Assembly (NCBI GenBank): GCA_013698305.1 | Contig: JACCVC010000035.1 | Location: forward strand, 1-7,956 | Length of the DNA stretch: 7,956 nucleotides | Reading direction: 5' to 3' | Source of the DNA: Chloroflexia bacterium | GTDB lineage: Bacteria > Chloroflexota > Chloroflexia > Thermomicrobiales > UBA6265 | Part shown: one piece after another, positions 1-6,500 of the stretch | Layout of the letters: every line of letters begins with the position of its first letter | Numbering within the stretch: position 1 is the stretch's first letter | The notes under the pieces: model-generated | Databases searched by the model: none | What the model saw: only the letters and a program-made list of their open reading frames with translations | What the model was told of the DNA's origin: nothing | Program-made: the position numbers and the translations under genes

Positions 1-541
1 TCTCGATCGCCGCCTCTGGAAGCTGGAAGGCAGCCGTCGCAGCACGCTCACGGAGCATGACTGGTAGGCCCGTTTGCCGTTGATACTCTGCAGCAAGTCT
101 GAACGACGCCTTCAACGAATCGGCGTCGTTCTGCATCGCGCAGGTTAACAGCCCGGGCTTTGCGGTGGTTCCATCGAGTCCCTCCGTCAGCTCTTGCTTC
201 AGCCACAAGGTGGCAGACGGATTGTCAGGCGTCCCACCAGGATTGACGCCCGAGGAGGCGACGATGTTGACGGGCGCATGCTGGGCCAACCACACCAACG
301 CCTCCGTCGACCGGCCGTTCTCTGCGCTGGTGGTATCGACAATCGTGCGCCCGCCGACCGTGAAAAACGTCTCCAGATCGACCAGTGCAGCCTCGCGATC
401 GGTCAGCTGGTAGTTTGCCTGGTCTGATTGCAATTGTGCCGGGTTGGCGTACAGATGCTCGCCGACGAGCGTAATACCAGCGTTTTCCGGGGAGATAGGA
501 CCGAGCACTGTCTGGATGTATGGTTCGTCCGCGACCGGCAC
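1..541 (-). CDS. Phosphotriesterase-family (amidohydrolase superfamily) protein, N-terminal 180 codons, cut by the left window edge
   Basis: Translating the minus strand gives one frame open from 541 to the window edge. It matches the phosphotriesterase (PTE) family: QTVLGPISPENAGITLVGEH at residues 10-29, GRTIVDTTSAENGRSTE at 64-80, VNIVASSGVN at 91-100, ELTEGLDGTTAKPG at 117-130, and a helix before QTGLPV at 156-161. Active members are binuclear-metal TIM-barrel hydrolases acting on phosphotriesters, lactones or similar esters. Here the first metal motif HxH reads G27-E-H29. The bridging Lys (or Glu in some homologues) is not seen in GLLTCAM (130-136). The strand-5 His, expected just after the PV of TGLPV, is replaced by MLRE. 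Only one of the four ligands visible in this part remains, so hydrolase activity is doubtful. I chose the GTG at 541 because it has GATGAGG five bases upstream and gives the family's usual short N-terminus. The frame stays open to about 778, with ATGs at 631, 685 and 754, but an earlier start would add an unusual extension and run towards the tRNA promoter. The C-terminal part, with the remaining His and Asp ligands, lies outside the window. Family is fairly certain; substrate unknown. Confidence 0.8.
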   Translation of the reverse strand, partial: MPVADEPYIQTVLGPISPENAGITLVGEHLYANPAQLQSDQANYQLTDREAALVDLETFFTVGGRTIVDTTSAENGRSTEALVWLAQHAPVNIVASSGVNPGGTPDNPSATLWLKQELTEGLDGTTAKPGLLTCAMQNDADSLKASFRLAAEYQRQTGLPVMLRERAATAAFQLPEAAIE

Positions 542-546
542 GAATG

Positions 547-553
547 CCTCATC
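547..553 (-). promoter_or_regulatory. Shine-Dalgarno site supporting the GTG start of the phosphotriesterase-family gene
   Basis: On the minus strand GATGAGG lies five bases before GTG 541. This spacing, together with the family's usual N-terminus (a few residues before QTVLGPI), is the reason for preferring this start over the in-frame ATG at 631, which has only a weak purine stretch upstream. Confidence 0.45.
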
Positions 554-706
554 AACCTGAACGTCAGGCTCGAAGGAGTCGTCGTGTCCAAGTCCATAGT
601 CACAGTCACGGTAGCGATCGGGATTCCACATAAGCTCACACTCTCTGGTAGCACATTCACGATGTCGGACATCGAGAAAGTCCATGCAAGTATGCACCAG
701 CAAAGG

Positions 707-737
707 TTGCAAATCGGCGCTGGACCTGTGGTACAAT
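707..737 (+). promoter_or_regulatory. Sigma-70-type promoter of tRNA-Asn with extended -10
   Basis: TTGCAA at 707-712 serves as the -35 box and TACAAT at 732-737 as the -10 box, 19 bases apart. The -10 is preceded by TG at 729-730 plus one base, which is an extended -10 that tolerates a long spacer. Transcription would begin near 744-745, about 20 bases before the mature tRNA. The match to consensus and the position just upstream of a tRNA make this the best promoter in the window. It has not been tested. Confidence 0.65.
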
Positions 738-744
738 CTGGGCG

Positions 745-760
745 GTTCGAACATTCGAAC
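745..760. repeat. 16-bp perfect palindrome (7-2-7) in the tRNA-Asn leader
   Basis: GTTCGAACATTCGAAC consists of GTTCGAA and its exact reverse complement TTCGAAC, separated by CA. It begins about eight bases after the -10 box, so it covers the likely transcription start and 5' leader. It could be a DNA operator or, in RNA, a short hairpin next to the RNase P cleavage site. It also contains TTCGAA twice as a direct repeat. No regulator can be named from sequence alone. Confidence 0.6.
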
Positions 761-764
761 GTGA

Positions 765-836
765 TCCTCGATAGCTCAATGGTAGAGCGACCGGCTGTTA
801 ACCGGTAGGTTCCAGGTTCGAGTCCTGGTCGGGGAG
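765..836 (+). tRNA. tRNA-Asn (anticodon GTT)
   Basis: A complete cloverleaf can be drawn. The acceptor stem pairs 765-771 (TCCTCGA) with 829-835 (TCGGGGA), with one T-G wobble. The D stem is GCTC/GAGC at 774-777 and 785-788. The anticodon stem is ACCGG/CCGGT at 790-794 and 802-806, around the loop CTGTTAA with anticodon GTT at 797-799. A five-base variable loop (807-811) is followed by the T arm CCAGG-TTCGAGT-CCTGG at 812-828. The discriminator is G836, as expected for Asn tRNA. The next bases are CCG, not CCA, so the 3' CCA is not encoded and must be added by tRNA nucleotidyltransferase. The gene stands alone between its own promoter and terminator. Confidence 0.97.
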
Positions 837-841
837 CCGCA

Positions 842-869
842 AGCCGCGCCTAAAGGGCGCGGCTGTTTT
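842..869 (+). terminator. Rho-independent terminator of the tRNA-Asn unit
   Basis: AGCCGCGCC (842-850) pairs perfectly over nine bases with GGCGCGGCT (856-864) around the loop TAAAG, followed by GTTTT. The stem starts five bases after the mature tRNA end, making a compact monocistronic unit. It argues that the following aldehyde dehydrogenase gene needs its own promoter. It also shows that a TTG start at 868 for that gene, although in frame, is implausible. Confidence 0.88.
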
Positions 870-877
870 GTCTCACC

Positions 878-927
878 ACCGGTTTCCTGTGCTACTGATC
901 GGGGTGGCGGAAGCGTCATACCGGTTT
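878..927 (+). repeat. Pair of ACCGGTTT direct repeats upstream of the aldehyde dehydrogenase gene
   Basis: ACCGGTTT occurs at 878-885 and again at 920-927, 42 bases apart, close to four turns of DNA. Both lie in the 79-base gap between the tRNA terminator and the aldehyde dehydrogenase start. Between them TGCTACTGA (890-898) resembles an extended -10, with a poor -35 TTGTCT at 868-873. The repeats could be paired regulator sites flanking a promoter, but eight-base repeats in GC-rich DNA can arise by chance. Confidence 0.3.
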
Positions 928-933
928 AACCCG

Positions 934-939
934 AAAGGA
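934..939 (+). promoter_or_regulatory. Shine-Dalgarno site that sets the GTG start of the aldehyde dehydrogenase
   Basis: AAAGGA ends nine bases before the in-frame GTG at 949. The longer reading from TTG 868 or GTG 904 has no comparable site, and the 868 reading begins inside the tRNA terminator. The 949 start also matches the usual N-terminus of the family, a few residues before YIGGKW. Confidence 0.6.
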
Positions 940-948
940 TCAAAACGC

Positions 949-2448
949 GTGGCTGATCTCTTCAAGAACTACATCGGTGGCAAGTGGATCGAATCACGAT
1001 CCGGCGAGACCTTCGAGCGGCATAACCCCGCCACTGGCGAACTCATCGCGACCTTCACCAGGAGCGGGCCAGCCGATGTCGATGATGCAGTCGCGGCGGC
1101 CAATAAGGCGTTCCGAAGCTGGCGTCTCTACCCCGCTCCCAGGCGCGGAGAGATCCTGTTCAAGGCGGCTCGGCTGCTCGAGGAGCGAAAGGAAGCGTTC
1201 GCCCGCGAGATGACCGAGGAGATGGGCAAGGTCATCGCCGAGACACGAGGCGATATCCAGGAAGCCATCGATATGACCTACTACATGGCGGGCGAGGGCC
1301 GTCGCATGTACGGTCAGACGACCCCGTCGGAGATGCGCAACAAATTCAACATGTCCATCCGCAAGCCGCTCGGCGTCGCCGGGCTGATCACGCCGTGGAA
1401 CTTCCCGATGGCGATTCCGTCCTGGAAGATGATGCCAGCGATCATCGCCGGCAACACGGTTGTCCTGAAGCCCGCGACATATACGCCCAAGCTCTCAATC
1501 CGCCTGGTCGAGGTGCTGGAAGAAGCAGGTTTGCCCGGTGGCGTCGTCAATATCGTCCTTGGCTCCGGCTCTGACGTCGGCGATCCTTTGGCGGTTCATC
1601 CCGATGTTCCCCTGGTTTCGTTCACAGGCTCAACAGAGACGGGCATTGGCGTCGCCACCGAAGCCGCCCGCATGAACAAGCGCGTCACCCTGGAGATGGG
1701 CGGCAAGAACGCCGCAATCGTCATGGACGACGCCGACCTCGACTTGGCCGTCGACGGCATTCTCTGGAGCGCATTTGGAACGACCGGCCAGCGATGCACG
1801 GCATGTAGTCGCGTGGTCGTCCATGAATCGGTCAAGGACGAGCTTGCCGATCGATTGGCCGCCCGGGTTGTCAAGCTCAAGCTCGGCAACGGTCTCGACG
1901 AGACAGTCGATGTGGGCCCCGTAGTCAGCGAGTCCCAACGCACCGGTATCCAGCGCTACGTCGAGGTCGGCAAGGGCGAGGGCGCTAAGCTGATTGCCGG
2001 TGGCGCTGCTGCCAGTGAAGGCGATCTCGCACACGGCTTTTTCCACGAGCCGACAATCTTCGCCGATGTGCGGCCCGCCATGCGCATCGCGCGCGAGGAG
2101 ATCTTCGGACCGGTCCTGTCGTTGATCCCGGTCGGTTCGCTCGGCGAGGCCATCGACGTCGTAAACTCGGTCGAGTATGGCCTCTCGGCCTCGATCTTCT
2201 CCGCCGACGTGAATAACGTCTTTTTGGCGATACAGGACATAAATACCGGCATTCTCTACGTCAACGCCGGCACGACGGGCGCCGAAATTCACCTGCCGTT
2301 CGGAGGCGTCAAGGGAACCGGTAACGGCCATCGCGAGGCTGGCACCGCGGCGCTCGACTTCTACACCGAGTGGCAGAGCATCTACGTCGATTACTCGGGG
2401 AAGCTCCAGCGAGCCCAAATCGATCCACTCACGGAGAACGAGAGCTAG
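949..2448 (+). CDS. NAD(P)-dependent aldehyde dehydrogenase (ALDH superfamily)
   Basis: This 499-residue protein has the full set of ALDH features: YIGGKW near the N-terminus (8-13), catalytic-site Asn151 in TPWNFP, cofactor-contacting Lys174 in VLKPA, the nucleotide-binding turn GSTETG (227-232), the general base Glu249 in LEMGGK, the nucleophile Cys283 in GQRCTA, and Glu384 in EEIFGPV. The C-terminus has HLPFGGVKGTGNGHREAG (448-465). Such enzymes oxidise an aldehyde to a carboxylic acid with NAD(P)+ through a thiohemiacetal on the Cys, usually in the cytoplasm. The GAEIHLPFGG segment resembles enzymes acting on semialdehydes such as 2-oxoglutarate or aminoadipate semialdehyde, but the substrate cannot be fixed from sequence and no pathway gene sits beside it. 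Length is normal and no residue is missing. The start is GTG 949, chosen for its upstream AAAGGA and family alignment. The gene is monocistronic: tRNA terminator before it, hairpin and a convergent gene after it. Confidence 0.93.
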   Translation: MADLFKNYIGGKWIESRSGETFERHNPATGELIATFTRSGPADVDDAVAAANKAFRSWRLYPAPRRGEILFKAARLLEERKEAFAREMTEEMGKVIAETRGDIQEAIDMTYYMAGEGRRMYGQTTPSEMRNKFNMSIRKPLGVAGLITPWNFPMAIPSWKMMPAIIAGNTVVLKPATYTPKLSIRLVEVLEEAGLPGGVVNIVLGSGSDVGDPLAVHPDVPLVSFTGSTETGIGVATEAARMNKRVTLEMGGKNAAIVMDDADLDLAVDGILWSAFGTTGQRCTACSRVVVHESVKDELADRLAARVVKLKLGNGLDETVDVGPVVSESQRTGIQRYVEVGKGEGAKLIAGGAAASEGDLAHGFFHEPTIFADVRPAMRIAREEIFGPVLSLIPVGSLGEAIDVVNSVEYGLSASIFSADVNNVFLAIQDINTGILYVNAGTTGAEIHLPFGGVKGTGNGHREAGTAALDFYTEWQSIYVDYSGKLQRAQIDPLTENES

Positions 2449-2465
2449 CGAGCATTGGACGTTTT

Positions 2466-2497
2466 GGTAACCTCGGACCTTGTGTCCGAGGTTTACC
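2466..2497. terminator. Long hairpin between convergent genes, possible shared transcription end
   Basis: GGTAACCTCGGAC (2466-2478) pairs with GTCCGAGGTTTACC (2484-2497) over 13 base pairs, with one bulged T (about 2492) and the loop CTTGT. It lies 17 bases after the aldehyde dehydrogenase stop and 26 bases beyond the larE stop, a typical place for a bidirectional terminator. It lacks a T tract on the outgoing side in either direction: TTTT precedes it and AAAA follows it on the plus strand, and these could lengthen the stem. It may therefore be a 3'-end stabilising or Rho-associated structure rather than a classic intrinsic terminator. Confidence 0.5.
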
Positions 2498-2523
2498 CAG
2501 AAAAGGTTCCTGATCCCGCTACA

Positions 2524-3351
2524 TTAACCGACCGGCGACAGCCGCAGCACCTTATCCGGGAGCCCAGCGTTCTGGCTCCCTGCCCGGTAGCCTTCAAGAT
2601 CGAGCGTCACGTACTCGTACCCCGCGTCCTTCGCGGCAGCTACGACATCATCGCGAAGCGCGAACGCCCGCTCCAGGTCGTCCGGCAGGAATTCGAGCCG
2701 GGCGACCCTGCCGTGGTGACGCAGACGGAATCCTCGGAATCCGAGCGCCCGAATTCCCGATTCCGCCGACGCAACCTGTTGCAGTTTCTGCTCGGTGATC
2801 GGATCACCATAGGCGAAGCGCGAAGACAGACATGCGACCGCAGGCTTCTCGGCAGTCCGCAATCCCATCTCTCTGGATAATGCCCGGATCTCCTCCTTGG
2901 TCAGGCCCGCTTCCTGGAGAGGGGAGCGCACGCCGAGGTCACGAGCAGCCCGCATCCCGGGCCGAAAATCATCGAGATCGTCAGCGTTGGATCCGTCGAT
3001 GACATACCTCAGGTCGTGTGCCTGGGCAAACTCAGTCAGCTTGTCATATAGCTCGTGCTTGCAGAAGAAGCAGCGCTGATGGGTGTTGTCGGCATACCGT
3101 GGATCGGTAAGCTCCATCGTTTCGAGCAACTCGTATCGCACGCCGAAGTCGGTGGCGATCTCTCGCGCTTCCGCCATTTCCTCGCGCGCATAGGTTTCGG
3201 ACAATCCACTGGCTGCCATGCAGCGCTCACCAAGCTCCTGATGGGCGACGGCGAGCAGGAGGGTCGAATCCACGCCTCCGGAAAAGGCGACAACCACCGA
3301 TTCCATATTGTGTACGATCTGTCGCAGGTGTTCGAGTTTCGGTTGATTCAT
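2524..3351 (-). CDS. larE: LarE, ATP-dependent sulfur transferase/insertase of nickel-pincer nucleotide synthesis
   Basis: The 275-residue protein starts ATG 3351. Its PP-loop SGGVDS (24-29) binds ATP. SNADD (121-125) and EKPAVACLSSRFAYGD (168-183) are characteristic of LarE. LarE adenylates the carboxylated nicotinic acid intermediate made by LarB and inserts sulfur; LarC then adds nickel, giving the cofactor used by lactate racemase LarA and related racemases/epimerases. Cys174 sits where the sacrificial sulfur-donor Cys lies in Lactobacillus LarE. Two further cysteines, C94 and C97 in RCFFCK, form a CxxC pair. LarE proteins with this three-cysteine pattern are known to carry a [4Fe-4S] cluster and to transfer sulfur catalytically, so this one probably belongs to that group (inference). 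Length is normal. The best ribosome binding sequence, AAGAGGAAG at 3364-3372, is unusually far (about 12-15 bases) from the ATG, and no closer in-frame start was found. larA, larB and larC are not in the window. The gene is divergent from mfd and convergent with the aldehyde dehydrogenase gene. Confidence 0.93.
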   Translation of the reverse strand: MNQPKLEHLRQIVHNMESVVVAFSGGVDSTLLLAVAHQELGERCMAASGLSETYAREEMAEAREIATDFGVRYELLETMELTDPRYADNTHQRCFFCKHELYDKLTEFAQAHDLRYVIDGSNADDLDDFRPGMRAARDLGVRSPLQEAGLTKEEIRALSREMGLRTAEKPAVACLSSRFAYGDPITEQKLQQVASAESGIRALGFRGFRLRHHGRVARLEFLPDDLERAFALRDDVVAAAKDAGYEYVTLDLEGYRAGSQNAGLPDKVLRLSPVG

Positions 3352-3523
3352 AGGGTTCGTGTACTTCCTCTTCTGCGTCGATGCTGGCAGGCACGCAATG
3401 TTGGCATCCTACCATCCCGCAACCATCCTATCGCACATTCCATCGTCGGCGGCTACCATTGACTGTCGGTGACTAACGGGCCTGAGCGCCAGGTCTGGTT
3501 GTCGGTGTGCCCCTTCTGATCTC

Positions 3524-3539
3524 GATCACTGGAGTGATC
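3524..3539. promoter_or_regulatory. 16-bp palindrome overlapping the mfd ribosome binding site
   Basis: GATCACT (3524-3530) and AGTGATC (3533-3539) are exact reverse complements separated by GG. The GGAG at 3531-3534, six bases before the mfd GTG, is the likely Shine-Dalgarno sequence and lies in the centre. As RNA, GATCAC and GTGATC could form a six-pair stem with loop TGGA that partly hides the site. As DNA it would be a symmetric operator in the 189-base larE-mfd divergent region. I found no convincing sigma-70 promoter for either gene in that region; TTGACT at 3459-3464 has no acceptable -10 partner. Confidence 0.5.
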
Positions 3540-3540
3540 C

Positions 3541-6500
3541 GTGCCTCTCAACCACGTCTTGAGACAACTTGGCGACATGGACCTGATCGCCAACATTACC
3601 TCGTCGCTGGCAACCGGAGCCTCCGCCGGTGTCGAGGATATCCCCGACGCCGCACGGCCGGTGATCGCCGCCGCGGCGATCCAGGCGACGGGCTCGAATG
3701 TGCTGGTCATCACCTCGCAGATGGACCGTGCCTTTCACCTCGCCAGCATGCTCGCTGAGTACCTCCCTGGCGACACCAATGTCGAGATCTGGCCCGCTCC
3801 TGATGCGCACCCCTTCGATCAGATTCCTGATGATCCGGACATCCGTATCCGGCGGCTGGCGATCCTCTCGGACCTCGGATCAACAAGCGCGCGATCAGTG
3901 ATCGTATCGCCGGTGACTGGCCTTCTTCACCGGGTCATGTCCCCAACACAATTCCATCAGTTGACACGAACGCTCCGACCGGGCAACCGGATGGAGCTTC
4001 GAGAATTTCAGGCATGGGCGACCAGGGTCGGGTATCGACGCGTGCCGATGGTCCAGGAGCCGGGGGAGATCGCCTTCCGCGGCAGCATCATCGACATCTT
4101 CCCTCCAGCGCACGAGGTTCCAGTCCGGCTCGACCTGTTCGACATCGACCTGGAAAGCATTCGCGCCTTCGATGTCCACTCTCAGCGATCCCAGCAACGC
4201 CTGAATGCCGTCACGGTGATGCCGACCGCAGATATACCCATCTGGCAGCTCAACGATCACCTCTCGTCGCTGGAACGCCTTGACACGAGCCATCTGAGAC
4301 AGGAGGTCGCGGACGATTGGCAGCGACAGCTCGTGATCGTCGGGCAATCCGGGTCTCCACTGTCTCCGGACCTGTTCGCTGGGTATGTCACTGAACCTGA
4401 AGACACCCTGCTCGCCTATCTTCCAGACGACACCCTCGTAATCATGGACCAACCAGATGCCATCAATCTGTCCGCGACCCAATGGGAGCAGCAGTCCAGG
4501 GAGTTGGAGGAATCGCTTATCCGCAACGGCGAGATGGTTCGAAGCATCGAACCGCCGGTTACGATCTGGGCCACTGCCAGCCAGCGTCTGGATCGCCTGA
4601 CCCACATCTCACTTGGAGCCTCGCAGGGTACCGAGGACGCCAGTGGGGTCGAGTTCGGCAATCCGCAGGTGTATGCGGGCCGCCTTGACGACATGGCCGT
4701 CGATCTCCGCAGCCGATTGGATGCCGGCTGGCGAATCACCGTTGCCACCGACCAGGTCGATCGGGTCTCCGACCTCCTGGAGGAACGAGACATCTACCCT
4801 CGCCGAGCCAGGCGATCAGGGACGAGCGCGCTCGCGCCACTGTTGCCGGGAAGCATCGAGGTACAGGATTCAGGACTGGACGCTGGCTGGACCTGGCTCG
4901 AGGGGAAGGTCGGGGTCTGGACCGACTTCGAGATATTCGGGTTCAGAAAGCGCGTTCGACGCACCAGCAAGCGGTCGTTCGCCGAGCATCGCGCCTTCGC
5001 GACGAACCTGAGAGCCGGCGAGCATGTGGTCCATGTCGATCATGGCATTGCCCGGTTCGTTGGCCTCACCCGAAAGGAATCGGGCGGCGTCGAGCGTGAG
5101 TACCTGCTGCTCGAGTTCGAGCGTGGGGACAAGCTCTACGTCCCTATCGACCAGAGCGATCGCGTCACGCGGTATGGCGGCGGTGGGCAATCCCCTACCC
5201 TCAACCGCCTCGGCTCTGGCGAGTGGAACCGCGCAAAACGCCGGGTGCGCCGCGCAGTCCGCGAGATGGCGTTCGAGTTGATCGAGCTATACGCTCAGCG
5301 GGAAGCCGGATCCGGCCACGCCTTTCCTCCAGATTCGCGATGGGACGTCGACCTCGCCGAGTCCTTTCCGTGGAAGGAAACCCGCGATCAGGCAACCGCG
5401 ATCGAAGCGGTGACGCAGAGCATGGAAGACAGCTCGGCGATGGACCGGCTCGTATGCGGCGATGTCGGATTTGGAAAGACCGAGATCGCGATTCGCGCAG
5501 CCTTCAAGGCGGTCAATGATGGCAAGCAGGTAGCAGTGTTGGTGCCGACCACAGTGCTGGCGCTGCAACACTTCAACACCTTCCGCGAGCGGCTGGCCGC
5601 GTTCCCGGTCCGGGTGGAGATGCTTTCCCGGCTCCGGTCAGGCTCGATCCAGCGCAAGTCGCTGAACGACCTCGAAGCGGGCAAGGTGGACATCGTCATC
5701 GGCACCCATCGGCTGGTGCAACGGGATGTGAAATTTCATGACCTTGGCCTGGTCATCATCGACGAGGAGCAGCGGTTCGGCGTGCGCCACAAGGAGTTCC
5801 TCAAGCAGGTCCGCATCGATACCGATGTGCTGACGCTGTCCGCAACGCCCATCCCACGCACGCTGCATCTTTCGCTCGCCGGCATACGTGACATCAGCAT
5901 GATCGAGACGGCCCCACAAGCCCGCCTTCCGATCCGCACGTTCGTCTCTCCGTTTTCCAACACGCTCATCCGGGAAGCGGTGCTGCGCGAGATGGATCGC
6001 GGTGGGCAGATCTACATCGTCCACAATCGCGTCCACGACATCGACGTTCTGGCGGAGCGAATTCGTCGCTTGGTCCCCGAGGCGCGGATCGGCATAGGCC
6101 ACGGACAGATGGATGAGCGGGTGCTTGAAGAGGTGATGCTTGGCTTCTACCGGAAGGATTTCGACATCCTGCTCGCGACGACTATCATCGAATCTGGCGT
6201 CGACAATCCGGACGTGAACACCATCATCATTGACAACGCCGACACGCTCGGCCTGACGCAGCTGTACCAGCTCAGGGGACGCGTTGGTCGCAGCACCAAC
6301 CGTGCCTACGCCTACCTGCTCTACCGACCCGGCAAGGCGCTCAGCGTCGAAGCGAGGGAGAGGCTCGAAGTCATCCAGGAGGCCAACGAACTCGGCGCGG
6401 GGATCAGGGTAGCGATGCGAGATCTGGAGATCCGGGGAGCGGGCAACATCCTCGGCGCTGAGCAGAGCGGCCACATTGCAACGGTCGGATATGACCTGTA

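Noticed and set aside
745..760. LexA (SOS) box in the tRNA leader
   Set aside because: The Gram-positive type box needs CGAAC followed by GTTCG after four bases. Here the second half reads GAAC, so it does not fit.
542..778. Upstream extension of the phosphotriesterase-family frame (ATG at 631, 685 or 754)
   Set aside because: The frame is open, but the residues do not match the family's short N-terminus, third-base GC appears lower than in the body, and the longest version crosses the tRNA promoter. The ATG at 631 remains a possible alternative.
428..808. Plus-strand reading frame of 126 codons
   Set aside because: It lies opposite the phosphotriesterase-family gene and runs through the tRNA-Asn promoter and most of the tRNA, so it is not a gene.
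868..948. N-terminal extension of the aldehyde dehydrogenase from TTG 868 or GTG 904
   Set aside because: The TTG lies in the T tract of the tRNA terminator, neither start has a ribosome binding site, and the added residues do not resemble the family. GTG 949 has AAAGGA at good spacing.
1630..2418. Minus-strand frame of 262 codons opposite the aldehyde dehydrogenase gene
   Set aside because: It is a shadow of a well-conserved gene in GC-rich DNA and shows no recognisable domain.
3459..3487. Promoter for mfd from TTGACT at 3459-3464
   Set aside because: No -10-like hexamer occurs at 16-19 bases; the sequence there is GC-rich.
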